Of a stretch of 64,000 nucleotides of DNA, positions 16,454 to 25,581 are shown one piece after another. The position numbers and the translations under genes were made by a program. The stretch's first letter is position 1; each line of letters starts with the position of its first letter. The stretch is taken from contig NZ_JACHMY010000001.1 in the NCBI RefSeq assembly GCF_014205135.1, forward strand, positions 2,604,001 through 2,668,000, in the 5' to 3' direction. This DNA comes from Kribbella italica. GTDB lineage: Bacteria; Actinomycetota; Actinomycetes; Propionibacteriales; Kribbellaceae. A model generated the notes under the pieces. That model did not search any database. It was given only the letters and a program-made list of their open reading frames with translations, and was not told the DNA's origin.

Positions 16454-17818
16454 TCACTCCAAGAGCCGGCCTTCCAGCTTGCGGTGGTGGACGGTGGTGT
16501 CGGGGAAGCGGTTGCGGTCCCGGACGTCGGGGTGCGGCTCGATCGTTGCCGGGCGGTGCTCGACCTCGGCGATTCTCCGGATCAGCTGGGCCCGCAGGCC
16601 GGCCGCGATCTCCTGGTGTCCTTCGCTGTCGATCAGGTTGTCGAGCTCGTACGGATCGGCCACCAGGTCGTACAGCGCCTGCTCCCGGTAGGTGTCCGCG
16701 GCCGGTTGGTCCACGACGTCCGGAGCGAGGACGTGGTACTTCCACCGCTCGGTCCGCAGCGCGCGTCCGACCTCGGTCTCACTGACCTGGATCAGTACGC
16801 CGTCCGCCGCGTCCGTCGGTGCGGCGAACAGCCGATCGAGCGGCGCGCCGTCGAGGTGGCCGGGCAACGGGATCCCAGCCGCGTCCAGCACCGTCGGTAC
16901 GACGTCGATCGTGCTGACCGGCGTACCGACGCGGCGTCCGCCGGCGTACCCGGGCCCTTCGACGACCAGAGGGACCCGGACCGAACCGTCGTGGGGTGAT
17001 CGCTTGTACTCGCTGTTGCGGGTCTTGAAGTGCGAGCCGTGGTCCGAGGTGTAGACGAGCAAGGTGTCGTCGGTCAGACCGAGGCTGATCAACGCGTCGC
17101 GGAGCCGGCCGAGGCACTCGTCGACGCGTTTGACCTGCCCGTAGTAACCAGCCGCGTGTTGGTGCGCCGTCCCGGGAAGGGCAGCGAGATCCGGCGGCAA
17201 CCAGGCGCCCGTGTAGGTGTCCTGGTAGACCTCGGGTGCCGGGTAGTTGTCGTGCTCGTTCTGGTGGTGCGGCTCGATCAGCGACAGGAACAGCATGAAC
17301 GGCCGGTCCTCGGTCGATGCCCGGCTGACGAACCGGATCGCCGCGTCGGTCAGCGCGTCGGGGCGGTAGCCGGGCAGGAACACCGGTTCGCCGTCCGCGT
17401 CGTACACGATCGTCCGGTACGCGTCGGAGGTGAACTCCAGCAGGTTCGCACCCAGCCAGAAATCGTAACCGCCCTGCTCATCGCGCGGCACCGGATCCTG
17501 GCTCGCCAGATGCCACTTGCCGATGTAGCCGGTCTGGTACCCGGCCTCACCGAACAAGCGGCCCAGCGTCGGCGCATCGGCCGGCAGCGCGACGCTGTTG
17601 CGGTGCACGCCGGTGTTCGTCGGGTACATCCCGGTCTGCAGTGCGGAGCGGGCCGGAGCACAGACCGGGTTGGTGGTGCAGGCGGTCTCGAACATCGCGC
17701 CGCGGCGCGCCATCAGGTCGAGGTTGGGCGTCAGGCCGAGCGGGTTCCCGGCCGCGCCGACGGTGTCCCAGCGCTGCTGGTCGGTGAAGAAGACGATCAC
17801 GTTGGGGCGGTCGGTCAT
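16454..17818 (-). CDS. Sulfatase (formylglycine-type arylsulfatase family)
   Basis: 454 residues. N-terminal metal site NVIVFFTDQQRWDTVG, then the sulfatase signature C53-A-P-A-R57, whose Cys is turned into formylglycine by FGE, then GKWHLA, and the second metal site in YTSDHGSHF. No signal peptide, so the enzyme should act in the cytoplasm. It starts 25 bp after the last ABC permease of the same strand and closes a LacI-SBP-permease-permease-sulfatase operon, so the likely substrate is a sulfated sugar imported by that system, possibly released from sulfated polysaccharide. Sugar identity not seen. Confidence 0.9.
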   Translation of the reverse strand: MTDRPNVIVFFTDQQRWDTVGAAGNPLGLTPNLDLMARRGAMFETACTTNPVCAPARSALQTGMYPTNTGVHRNSVALPADAPTLGRLFGEAGYQTGYIGKWHLASQDPVPRDEQGGYDFWLGANLLEFTSDAYRTIVYDADGEPVFLPGYRPDALTDAAIRFVSRASTEDRPFMLFLSLIEPHHQNEHDNYPAPEVYQDTYTGAWLPPDLAALPGTAHQHAAGYYGQVKRVDECLGRLRDALISLGLTDDTLLVYTSDHGSHFKTRNSEYKRSPHDGSVRVPLVVEGPGYAGGRRVGTPVSTIDVVPTVLDAAGIPLPGHLDGAPLDRLFAAPTDAADGVLIQVSETEVGRALRTERWKYHVLAPDVVDQPAADTYREQALYDLVADPYELDNLIDSEGHQEIAAGLRAQLIRRIAEVEHRPATIEPHPDVRDRNRFPDTTVHHRKLEGRLLE

Positions 17819-17843
17819 CGGGCGACTCCTGGGGTGGTCGAGG

Positions 17844-18698
17844 TCATTTGAGGCCCGACAAGGTGATGCCCTCGACGAGGAACTTCTGCGTGATCACGAA
17901 GAACAGCGCGGTCGGCAGGAACAGGATCAGGGCGCCGGCGGCGGTCAGGTTCCATTGGGTGAAGTACTCCTGGTTGAACAGCGTCAGGCCGATCGGCAGC
18001 GTGCGCATCTCGGTCCGGCTGGTGGCGATCAGCGGCCAGAGGAACTCGTTCCACTGGAAGACGAAGGTGAACAGGCCGAGCACGGCCAGCGCGGGTTTGA
18101 GCTGCGGCAGGATGACGCGCAGGTAGATGCCGATCTCCGAGGCGCCGTCGACCCGGGCCGCCTCGATCAGTTCGTTCGGCAGCGGCCGGATGAACTGCCG
18201 CATCAAGAAGATGCCGTAGGCATCCATCAGGAACGGCACGATCAGGCCCTGGTAGGAGTCGATCCAGCCCAGGTTGGAGAAGATCGCGTAGATCGGCAGC
18301 ATCCGGACGAAGAACGGCACCATCAGCGTCGACAGCACCGCGACGAAGGCGATCCGCTGGCCGGGGAAGTCCATCTTGGCGAAGACGTAGCCGACCAGCG
18401 GGTCGAAGACCAGGTGGGAGATCGTGATCGCGCCGGCCATCACGAAGCTGTTGAGGAAGAACCGGCCGAACGGCGCCGCGTCGAACAGCCGGCTGAAGTT
18501 GTCCCACTGCGGCGCGGCCGGCCACAGCACCGGATCGCCGGAGAGCACCTCGGCGTCGCTCTGCAGCGCCAGCACGATCATGTAGAGCAGCGGGATGACG
18601 GTGACGAGGGCGAGCAGCACCAGGAGCACGTACGCCGCCGTCCGGTCGCCGGGGAACAGCCGTTCGCGGGTGAGCGAGCTACTGGGTGGCATCTGCAC
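17844..18698 (-). CDS. Carbohydrate ABC transporter permease (MalG-like, CUT1)
   Basis: 284 residues with six membrane helices; the first is at about 20-45 and the last near the C-terminus. The cytoplasmic EAA loop, which contacts the ATPase, reads EAARVDGASEIGIYLRVILPQLKPAL. The terminus FLVEGITLSGLK is the MalG-type ending. It overlaps the partner permease by 20 bp. No ATPase gene is in the operon, so a shared MsiK-type ATPase elsewhere is expected, as is usual for actinobacterial CUT1 systems. Confidence 0.92.
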   Translation of the reverse strand: MQMPPSSSLTRERLFPGDRTAAYVLLVLLALVTVIPLLYMIVLALQSDAEVLSGDPVLWPAAPQWDNFSRLFDAAPFGRFFLNSFVMAGAITISHLVFDPLVGYVFAKMDFPGQRIAFVAVLSTLMVPFFVRMLPIYAIFSNLGWIDSYQGLIVPFLMDAYGIFLMRQFIRPLPNELIEAARVDGASEIGIYLRVILPQLKPALAVLGLFTFVFQWNEFLWPLIATSRTEMRTLPIGLTLFNQEYFTQWNLTAAGALILFLPTALFFVITQKFLVEGITLSGLK

Positions 18699-19536
18699 GG
18701 TCTCCGATCTTCAGCTGCACCAGCGACAGCACCAGTACGACGATCAGCAGCAGCACCGACAACGCCGACGCGTACCCGAAGTCGTTGTCGTTGAACGCGA
18801 CCAGGAACAGCCGGTGCGCGTAGAGCGACGTCGCGTTGCCCGGTCCTCCCCCGGTGACGATGTACGGCAGGGCGAACTGCTGCAGCGTGCCGATCAGGCC
18901 GATGATCGTGACGAACAGCGTGGTCGGGGTCAGCAGCGGGAGCGTGATCGCGAAGAACCGCCGCCACGGCCCGGCGCCGTCGATCCGCGCGGCTTCGTAG
19001 TACAGGCCGGGAATGCCCTGCAGACCGGCGAGGAACAGCACCATCGTGTAGCCCGCGCCGGACCAGACGGTGATGCCGACGATCGTGGCCAGCGGGTGGG
19101 TGCTCAGCCAGGTCTGACCGGGGAGGCCGAGCTGGTCGAGCACGCGGTTCAGGATGCCGACCTGCGGATCGAGGATGTTGCGCCACAGCAGGCCGATGAT
19201 CGACACCGACGTCAGGTACGGGATCAGCAGTACCGAACGGAACAAGGTCCGGCCGGGGATCGCCTGGTTCAGGATCACCGCCAGCAGGAGTCCGACGACG
19301 GTGCCGGCGACGAGCGTGCCCGCGGCGTACAGGAGGGTGATCAGGAACGAGTGCACGACCTCGGGATCGCCGAGGGCCCGGGTGAAGTTGCCGAGGCCGA
19401 CGAAGCGCGCGCCGTCCGCGTCGTACAGGCCGGCCAGGAGTTGGTTCCCGATCGGCAGGAAGAACAGCAGGGCGAAGAACAGCACCGCGGGGCTCAGGAA
19501 CAGCCACGCCGTGACGGCCTGCCGGCGACGGTTCAC
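18679..19536 (-). CDS. Carbohydrate ABC transporter permease (MalF-like, CUT1)
   Basis: 285 residues from GTG 19536, which overlaps the stop of the solute-binding gene (GTGA). Helices start at AWLFLSPAVLFFALLFFL; the EAA loop is EAARIDGAGPWRRFFAITLPLLTP. The QQFALPYIVTGGGPGNAT segment and the FNDNDFGYASALSVLLL helix are standard for MalF/UgpA proteins. A longer reading frame upstream lies inside the SBP gene and was discarded. Works with the next permease and the lipoprotein upstream. Confidence 0.92.
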   Translation of the reverse strand: MNRRRQAVTAWLFLSPAVLFFALLFFLPIGNQLLAGLYDADGARFVGLGNFTRALGDPEVVHSFLITLLYAAGTLVAGTVVGLLLAVILNQAIPGRTLFRSVLLIPYLTSVSIIGLLWRNILDPQVGILNRVLDQLGLPGQTWLSTHPLATIVGITVWSGAGYTMVLFLAGLQGIPGLYYEAARIDGAGPWRRFFAITLPLLTPTTLFVTIIGLIGTLQQFALPYIVTGGGPGNATSLYAHRLFLVAFNDNDFGYASALSVLLLIVVLVLSLVQLKIGDRADATQ

Positions 19537-20813
19537 AGTGCTGCCCCGGCCTGTTTGCGGAAGTCGGCCAGCGTTGCCTCGACGGGCGCCTGCTGGATGA
19601 TGATCTGCTGGTAGGCCTTCTTGTACAGCTCGTTGATCTGGGCGGCCTTGCCGCTGGCGGGCAGGCCGGCGTCCTGTGGGGTGACCACGGCCAGCGCCTT
19701 CGCGATGATCGCCAGGTTCGCGTCGCCGGCCACCGCCGGGTCGGCGGCCCAGCTCTTCCGCGGCATCGACATCCCGGCCTCCTTGGTCGCGGCCAGTTCG
19801 GTCTTGACCGCGGCGAGCTTGGTCAGCAGTTCCCACGACAGCTTCGGGTCCTTGGCCTTCGCCGGGATCATCAGACCGGCACCGGCCATCGCGGCCGCCT
19901 GCACGGAGCCGGTCAGTGGAGCGGCCAGACCGAGGTCGATGTCCGGACTCCCCTGCCGGACCGGTGCCAGGTCCCACGGCCCGGAGACGAACATCGCCGC
20001 TCGTTTCGCCGAGAACAGTTTCTGGGGACCGGAGTAGTCCGTGGTCGCAACCGGCGCCGGCGAGACCTTGCTGGCGAACACCAGGTCCTGCATGTACTGC
20101 AGTGCGCTCCGCGCCGAGTCCGGCGGCGACATGAACTGCTTGGCGGCGACATCACTGAAGGCGACGCGTTGCTGCTGGTAGAACGGCGCGCTGTACGCCG
20201 GATCGGAGTTCAGTGCCGTTCCGCTGACCTTGTCCTTGCTGGTGGCCTTGGCGATCTCGAGGAACTCGTCCCACGTCGTCGGCGGCTTGCTGAACCCAGC
20301 GGCCGACAGCAACGCCTTGTTGTAGAAGACCAGCCCGTTCGCGGTGAGGTGCAGCGGGATCGAGTAGGTCTTGCCCTCGTACTGGCGGGCGGTGACGGCC
20401 GCGTCGATGAAGTCTCCCGGGAACCCGAACGCCTTGTCCGCCGCCGCGAACTCGTCGAGCGCCAGCACGTTGCCCGCCAGCCCGTACTGCGTACCCGTCC
20501 CGGCCGAGATCTCCTCGACCAGGTCGGGCACGTTGCCCGAGCGGAAGTCGGCCGTCAGCTTCGTGGTCAGGTCGGGCCACTGGAACTTCTGCCAGTTGAT
20601 CGTCAGGTCGTGGTCCTTGCCGAACTGGTCGATCACTTCCTTGTACGCCTGGTACCCGTGACCAGCGTTCCAGTAGATCGTGAAGGTGCCGGCCTCCTGC
20701 TTCGAGGACGACGGGGTCGCCGGTGAACACCCGGTCCCGACGGCACCCAGGACAGTGACTCCGAGGCCGAGGCGCAGGAACGACCGACGGTCCAACGAGG
20801 TGAGTACGGGCAT
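19533..20813 (-). CDS. Sugar ABC transporter substrate-binding protein (Tat lipoprotein)
   Basis: 426 residues from ATG 20813 (GGAAGG upstream). The signal has a twin-arginine run (DRRSFLRLGLG) and a lipobox ending at C29 (GTGC), so it is probably exported folded through Tat and lipidated. The mature part is a family 1 sugar-binding protein: TFTIYWNAGHGYQAYKEVIDQFGKDHDLTINW, GNVPDLVEEISAGTGTQY, LVFYNKALLSAAGFSKPPTTWDEF, and FSAKRAAMFVSGPWDLAPV. It sits between lacI and two permeases. Ligand unknown; the sulfatase in the operon suggests a sulfated sugar. Confidence 0.9.
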   Translation of the reverse strand: MPVLTSLDRRSFLRLGLGVTVLGAVGTGCSPATPSSSKQEAGTFTIYWNAGHGYQAYKEVIDQFGKDHDLTINWQKFQWPDLTTKLTADFRSGNVPDLVEEISAGTGTQYGLAGNVLALDEFAAADKAFGFPGDFIDAAVTARQYEGKTYSIPLHLTANGLVFYNKALLSAAGFSKPPTTWDEFLEIAKATSKDKVSGTALNSDPAYSAPFYQQQRVAFSDVAAKQFMSPPDSARSALQYMQDLVFASKVSPAPVATTDYSGPQKLFSAKRAAMFVSGPWDLAPVRQGSPDIDLGLAAPLTGSVQAAAMAGAGLMIPAKAKDPKLSWELLTKLAAVKTELAATKEAGMSMPRKSWAADPAVAGDANLAIIAKALAVVTPQDAGLPASGKAAQINELYKKAYQQIIIQQAPVEATLADFRKQAGAAL

Positions 20814-20857
20814 GAGAAACCTTCCGTAGTGACGGAGTGGAGCGGTACGGCGCGGAG

Positions 20858-21874
20858 TCAGGCCGACAGGCGGCGGTTCAGGGTCCACGGCATGCTGAGT
20901 TCGCGCGCCGGGAGCGTCGGGTCGTCGATCCGCGCGAACAACGCCTCGACGATCTCGGTGAAGTCCAGCTCGTACATGCCGACACTGGTCAGCGGCGGCG
21001 AGGAGTAGCCGGCTTCCTTCGTGTTCCCGGTGCCGATCACGGCGAGGTCGTCCGGCACCTTCACCCCTCGGTCCGACGCGGCCTGCAGGGCGGCGAAGGC
21101 GCCGCGATCCGATTCCGAGACCAGCGCGTCAGGAGGTTCGGGCAGGTCGAGCAGATCCCGTACGACGAGAACCGCGTCCTCGCGCGCCTCGGCCCCGGCC
21201 CGCACCAGCCGCGGATCGACCGCGATCCCGGCGCGTTCGAGCGCTCCGGCGTACCCCAGGTAACGGTCGCTCGACAGCGGGCTCGCCATGCCCGCGTGCG
21301 CCAGGAAGGCGATCCTGCGCCGGCCGGCCGCGATCAGGTACGTCGTCGCCTCGGCCACCGACTGCTCGACGTTGTTGCGGATGACATCGATCCCGGGCGC
21401 CGTGAGGTGTTCGCTGAACACCATCAACGCCCGGGTCGATCGACGGGCCGCGGTGAGATCGAGGTGATCGGCCAGGTCGGGTGTGAAGATCGCGCCGTCG
21501 ACGTGGCCGCGCGTGACGACCCGCAACGACTGAGCCGCCCGATCGAGACTTCGGATCGGTACGCCGATGACCGAGTAGCGCCGGTCGGCCGCCAGGTCTT
21601 CGCACTGCATCGTCAGCCGGTCCAGCCACGGCCCGACCGGCGGCGCGTAGATCAGCGCGATCAGTTCGGACCGCTGCCTGCGCAGGCTCCTGGCCGCCGT
21701 GTTTCCCTCGTACCCCAACCGCCGCGCGCACTGCTCGACCCGCCGTCTGGTTGCCTCCGGCAATGGCTTGATCCGGTCCGCACGGCCGCTCAGCACGTAG
21801 GAACACGTCGCCACCGAGACGCCGGCGGCCTCGGCGACGTCGCGGAGTGTGACTCGACTGCTCCGGGAAGCCAT
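20858..21874 (-). CDS. LacI family transcriptional regulator
   Basis: 338 residues. N-terminal HTH (VTLRDVAEAAGVSVATCSYVLSG) and hinge helix at about 45-60, then a periplasmic-binding-like effector domain to the end (RSELIALIYAPPVG, GAIFTPDLAD, DALVSESDRGAFAALQ, GTGNTKEAGYSSPPLTSV). It is the first gene of the sulfatase operon, 44 bp upstream of the SBP gene, and has GTTAAC repeats just upstream. In the usual pattern it represses its own operon until the imported sugar binds. Confidence 0.92.
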   Translation of the reverse strand: MASRSSRVTLRDVAEAAGVSVATCSYVLSGRADRIKPLPEATRRRVEQCARRLGYEGNTAARSLRRQRSELIALIYAPPVGPWLDRLTMQCEDLAADRRYSVIGVPIRSLDRAAQSLRVVTRGHVDGAIFTPDLADHLDLTAARRSTRALMVFSEHLTAPGIDVIRNNVEQSVAEATTYLIAAGRRRIAFLAHAGMASPLSSDRYLGYAGALERAGIAVDPRLVRAGAEAREDAVLVVRDLLDLPEPPDALVSESDRGAFAALQAASDRGVKVPDDLAVIGTGNTKEAGYSSPPLTSVGMYELDFTEIVEALFARIDDPTLPARELSMPWTLNRRLSA

Positions 21875-21894
21875 GGTGAAAGCATTAACCTGCC

Positions 21895-21944
21895 GCCGTA
21901 CGGGGTCAATGAACTCTGCTGGTTAACTTCGCGCCTGTTAACCA
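21895..21944. promoter_or_regulatory. GTTAACC repeats upstream of lacI
   Basis: TGGTTAAC (21920-21927) and GTTAACCA (21937-21944) form a perfect 8-bp inverted repeat with a 9-bp spacer. A third copy, TTAACC, lies at 21895-21900 near the lacI start. GTTAAC itself is palindromic. Likely LacI autoregulatory sites. Confidence 0.5.
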
Positions 21945-22973
21945 TCAGTGCTCCGAAGACAGCCCCCAGAAGGTGGCGATGTGGCCGGCGGCGCAGACGT
22001 CGACGTCCAGGATGTACGGCGCGGGCTGCCCGCAGTTGTCCGGACCGGCACCGGGATCGATGGGTTGGCCGTGGCGCATGTCGGTGATCGACCAGGTCTC
22101 GACGACCGCGCGGCCGCTCTGGTCGCGGTAGGTGTGGTGCGGGTAGCCGTTGACCGTGCCGACGCCGTCCGCGGTCTGATCGGCGCCGTGCACGTCGGTC
22201 CACTGCTCGGCGAGCTCGGTCAAGTTGCGATAGGCAACGGTCGTGTCCGCGGTGCCGTGCCAGACCGACAGGGTCGGCCACGGTCCGCGATGTTGCGACG
22301 CGGCCCGGACCTTGTCGCCCCACTGGCGCGGGCTCAGGTCGGTTCCCGGGTTCTGGCAGCCGTAGGCCTGTACGAGGGTCGTGGCGCACCGGTACGGCAG
22401 CCCGGCGACGACCGCCGCGCCGGCGAAGACGTCGGGGTACGTCGCCGCCATGATCGCGGCCATGGCTCCGCCCGCCGACAACCCGGTGACGAAGACCTTT
22501 GCCGGATCGGACCCGGCGTCGGTGCGAGCGCGGTCCACCATCTGCTTGATCGACAACGGCTCCCCGGCACCTCGGGTGCTGTCCGCCGTCTGGAACCAGT
22601 TGAAACAGAAGCTGAAGTTGTTCGCGGACTGCTGCTGCGGCAGCACCAGCACGAACTGCAGCCGCCGCGCCAGCTCGATCCAGCCCGGCTCGTCGTCGAA
22701 GGCCGCTGCTGATTGAGTACATCCGTGCAACGCCACCACCAGCGGGCGACCAGGTCCGACGCCTGGTGGGACGTAGCGGAACATCCGCAGATTGCCCGGA
22801 TTGCTCCCGAACCCGGTGACCTCCGCGACGCCATCGGCGCGGCCGCCGCCGTACGCCGGGACGAGCCCGCACACCGAGACGGCGAGGGCCACGACAGCAG
22901 CCCCCCACCGCTTCACTGCTGCTCGACGATCGCGGCGGATCACCAGCCGCCCAAGGGAACGAAAGCCGAGCAT
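21945..22973 (-). CDS. Secreted PHB-depolymerase/feruloyl-esterase-like hydrolase (LpqC family)
   Basis: 342 residues from ATG 22973 (GGAGG 5 nt upstream). Long Sec signal peptide to about 50. The esterase domain shows RPLVVALHGCTQSAAAFDDEPGWIELA, VLVLPQQQSANNFSFCFNWF, nucleophile elbow GLSAGGAM, acid-containing WHGTADTTV, and a late His in GYPHHTY or AAGHIATFW. Paired Cys residues suggest disulfides outside the cell. This fits poly(3-hydroxybutyrate) depolymerase-type or acetyl-xylan/feruloyl esterases. It lies 57 bp downstream of nanE on the same strand, so it may be read from the amino-sugar operon. Confidence 0.82.
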   Translation of the reverse strand: MLGFRSLGRLVIRRDRRAAVKRWGAAVVALAVSVCGLVPAYGGGRADGVAEVTGFGSNPGNLRMFRYVPPGVGPGRPLVVALHGCTQSAAAFDDEPGWIELARRLQFVLVLPQQQSANNFSFCFNWFQTADSTRGAGEPLSIKQMVDRARTDAGSDPAKVFVTGLSAGGAMAAIMAATYPDVFAGAAVVAGLPYRCATTLVQAYGCQNPGTDLSPRQWGDKVRAASQHRGPWPTLSVWHGTADTTVAYRNLTELAEQWTDVHGADQTADGVGTVNGYPHHTYRDQSGRAVVETWSITDMRHGQPIDPGAGPDNCGQPAPYILDVDVCAAGHIATFWGLSSEH

Positions 22974-23030
22974 GCGAACCTCCACGGTTGATTCACAACA
23001 CCTCGCAACGATGCTGCCGGGCCGACGACC

Positions 23031-23780
23031 TCACCGCGATGGTCCGGCGGCACACTTTCGCCCCGCCTGCTGTGGTCTCGGATTCGGTGCCGCCGCCTTC
23101 GCCACACCGTCCAGTTCTCGCGTGAACTGCCGGGTGATCCAGCCGGGCGCGGTGATCGCTGTCCCGACGACGACGGCCCAGGCCCGGGCCTCGATCGCCT
23201 GTGCTGCTTGCGCCGGAGTCCGGTAGCGACCTTCGGCGATGACCGGGACGCTGAGGTGTTCTGTCAGCGCCGCGACCAAGGCGAGGTCGGGCTCGTCACG
23301 CTGCGGGCTGTCCGGGGTGTAGCCGGACAACGTGGTCGACACGACGTCGGCGCCAAGCGCTTCGGCAGCCTCACCTTCCTCGAGGGTGGACACGTCCGCC
23401 ATCGCCAGCGCGCCGGCGGCATGGATCGCCTCGATGCTGCGGACCAGCGGTTCGCCGTCCGGCCGCGGCCGCGCCGTACCGTCGACAGCGACGATCGACG
23501 CGCCGGTTTCGGCCACTTGCCGCGCATGCCACACCGTCGGCGTGATGTAGACGTCGCTGTCGAGATCCACCTTCCACAGGCCGACAACGGGGACGTCGAC
23601 CTTGGATCGAACGACCCGGATGTCGTCCAGGCCCTCCAGCCGCAGCCCCACGGCTCCACCCTGGACGGCGCTCATCGACAGGGCCGCGATGATGGCGGGG
23701 TTGCGTAGCGGATCGTCCCCCCGTGCTTGGCACGACACGATCAGACCACCCCTGATCTGCTGCAGCTGCCCGTCCGTCAT
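23031..23780 (-). CDS. nanE: Putative N-acetylmannosamine-6-phosphate 2-epimerase
   Basis: 249 residues from ATG 23780, overlapping the kinase stop (ATGA). TIM-barrel NanE family: LIVSCQARGDDPLRNPAIIAALSMSAVQGGAVGLRLEG, VVGLWKVDLDSDVYITPT, AGASIVAVDGTARPRP, MADVSTLEEGEAAEALGADVVSTTLSGYTP, and VIAEGRYRTPAQAAQAIEARAWAVVVGTAIT with the Lys and Glu of the active site visible. It interconverts ManNAc-6-P and GlcNAc-6-P. A Lys/Arg-rich tail of about 20 residues follows the barrel. It is the last enzyme of the amino-sugar operon and follows the ROK kinase. Confidence 0.9.
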   Translation of the reverse strand: MTDGQLQQIRGGLIVSCQARGDDPLRNPAIIAALSMSAVQGGAVGLRLEGLDDIRVVRSKVDVPVVGLWKVDLDSDVYITPTVWHARQVAETGASIVAVDGTARPRPDGEPLVRSIEAIHAAGALAMADVSTLEEGEAAEALGADVVSTTLSGYTPDSPQRDEPDLALVAALTEHLSVPVIAEGRYRTPAQAAQAIEARAWAVVVGTAITAPGWITRQFTRELDGVAKAAAPNPRPQQAGRKCAAGPSR

Positions 23781-24697
23781 CGCGCTCCGATCGTTGCGGT
23801 CTCTGGATCGAGCAGCAGGGACGCCGCTCCGAGCACCGCGGCGTACTGGCCCAGCTGACCCAGCCGCACCTGTACGCCCTCGGCCGGTCCGGGCAGGCAA
23901 TGGCTTCGCATCGACTCTTCGACCCTCTTCCGATAGGACTCGCCGAGCGCCGCCACACCACCGTTCAGTACGACGGCCTGCGGGTCGATCACGTTGGCCA
24001 GACCGGCCAGGCCGCGGCCGAGCGACCTCGCTCCGGCATCGATGACGGCAGCGGCGCGGCCGTCGCCCGTATCTGCCCACGCCGCGATCTCCCGCAGGTC
24101 GGCCGACGAGCCGTACGCCGCGGCGATAGCAGGCCCGGATGCGACGGTCTCCAGGTGATCCAGTTCGCCGCAGCTGCAGATCACCCCAGTCCCGTCGGCG
24201 ACCGGGAGGTGCCCCAGTTCACCAGCGGTGTGGTGGGTACCGCGGATCAGGGTGCCCCCAATGGTGAGCGCCCCACCGATCCCGGTGCCGACCGCGACGT
24301 ACAGGACGTCGTCGAGGCCGCGGCCGGCGCCGTACCACCTCTCACCGAGCGCGGTCGTGTTGCCGTCGTTGTCACCGGCAACGGGAAGCGAGAGCCGACG
24401 CCCGAGCCCGGCCGCGACCTCACAGCCGGCCCAGTTCCGGATCAGGTCGGTCGCCGACAGGACCACACCGGTGGTGTGGTCGACGACGCCGCCGGTGCCC
24501 ACTCCTACCCCGTCGAGGTCCGTGCCGGGAGACGCCTGGCGAACCAGCGCGGCGACGGCGTCGAGAACGGCCTCACCACCGGCGGCGGCCGGCGTCGCTG
24601 TGACGAGCAAGGGACCTGGCTCTCCACCCGCGGTGACCGTCGCCGCGGCGATCTTGGTCCCGCCGATGTCGACACCGACGACTTGCCGTGCGGTCAT
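23777..24697 (-). CDS. nanK: ROK family sugar kinase (N-acetylmannosamine kinase type)
   Basis: 306 residues from ATG 24697, overlapping the permease stop by 4 bp. Phosphate-binding DIGGTK near the N-terminus, catalytic Asp D111 in GDNDGNTTALGE, AVGTGIGGALTIGG, then AGELGHLPV (H163) and the zinc motif CSCGELDHLE. The usual motif is CxCGxxGC; here C174 and C176 are kept but G180-C181 is Asp-His, so zinc may be held by H181. The adjacent NanE makes N-acetylmannosamine the most likely substrate, though GlcNAc or glucose kinases share the fold. Confidence 0.88.
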   Translation of the reverse strand: MTARQVVGVDIGGTKIAAATVTAGGEPGPLLVTATPAAAGGEAVLDAVAALVRQASPGTDLDGVGVGTGGVVDHTTGVVLSATDLIRNWAGCEVAAGLGRRLSLPVAGDNDGNTTALGERWYGAGRGLDDVLYVAVGTGIGGALTIGGTLIRGTHHTAGELGHLPVADGTGVICSCGELDHLETVASGPAIAAAYGSSADLREIAAWADTGDGRAAAVIDAGARSLGRGLAGLANVIDPQAVVLNGGVAALGESYRKRVEESMRSHCLPGPAEGVQVRLGQLGQYAAVLGAASLLLDPETATIGAR

Positions 24698-25572
24698 CCC
24701 TTGACCCCGGTCAGGCTGACGCCTTCGACGAACACCCGTTGAGCGGCCAGGAACAGCAGCAGCACCGGCGCCATGAAGAGCAGGGTGGCCGCCAAGGTCA
24801 GGTTCCACTGCACACCGAACGACGTCTTGAAGGCAGCCAGCCCCATCGACAGGGTCCAGAACGACTCGTTCTCGCTGGTGTAGAGCAGCGGCCCGAACAG
24901 GTCGTTCCAGCAGTACATGAAGTGGAACAACGCCACCGCTGCCACCGCCGGCTTGGCCATGGGCAGGATCACCCGGGTCATGATGCGCCACTCGCTCGCG
25001 CCGTCGATGCGGGCCGCCTCGGCGTAGTCCTGCGGGATCGAGACGAGGAACTGGCGGAGCAGGAAGATCGAGAACGCGTGCCCGAAGAAGGACGGCACGA
25101 TCAGCGGCGCCAAGGCCCCCAGCCAACCGAGCTGCCCGTACATCACGTACAGCGGGACGACCGTGATCTGCAGCGGCAGCATCATCATCGCCAGCACCAG
25201 AACCATGGCCAGCCGCTGGCCGCGCCACTGGAACCGGGCCAGCGCATAGGCCGCCGGGACCGACGAGACCACGACACCGAGGGTCGACAGTACGGCGTAC
25301 TGCAGGGTGTTGACCGTGTAACCGATCAGCGGGATCGACTCGAACACTCGTCCGAAGTTGCCCAGGGCCACGGGATTCGGCAGCAGGCGCGACGTGAGCG
25401 CCTGCTGGTCGGTCATCACCGCGGTGAGCACGGCGAAGACCAGCGGGGTGACGAACATGGCGACCAGCGCCAGCAGGACGGATCGATGGGCGATCCAGCC
25501 CAGGAGGCGGCGGCGACGCAAGGTCCGGTCGGACAGCAGCCGATGCTGAACCGTAGGGGCAAAGGTGGTCAT
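24694..25572 (-). CDS. Carbohydrate ABC transporter permease (MalG-like, CUT1)
   Basis: 292 residues, six predicted helices. First helix LLALVAMFVTPLVFAVLTAV, EAA loop EAARIDGASEWRIMTRVILPMAKPAV, C-terminal RVFVEGVSLTGVKG. Starts 9 bp after the partner permease and its stop overlaps the kinase start. No ATPase gene nearby; a shared ATPase elsewhere is expected. The surrounding NanE and ROK kinase indicate an N-acetylated amino sugar or its oligomer as cargo. Confidence 0.92.
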   Translation of the reverse strand: MTTFAPTVQHRLLSDRTLRRRRLLGWIAHRSVLLALVAMFVTPLVFAVLTAVMTDQQALTSRLLPNPVALGNFGRVFESIPLIGYTVNTLQYAVLSTLGVVVSSVPAAYALARFQWRGQRLAMVLVLAMMMLPLQITVVPLYVMYGQLGWLGALAPLIVPSFFGHAFSIFLLRQFLVSIPQDYAEAARIDGASEWRIMTRVILPMAKPAVAAVALFHFMYCWNDLFGPLLYTSENESFWTLSMGLAAFKTSFGVQWNLTLAATLLFMAPVLLLFLAAQRVFVEGVSLTGVKG

Positions 25573-25581
25573 CAGGAAACC

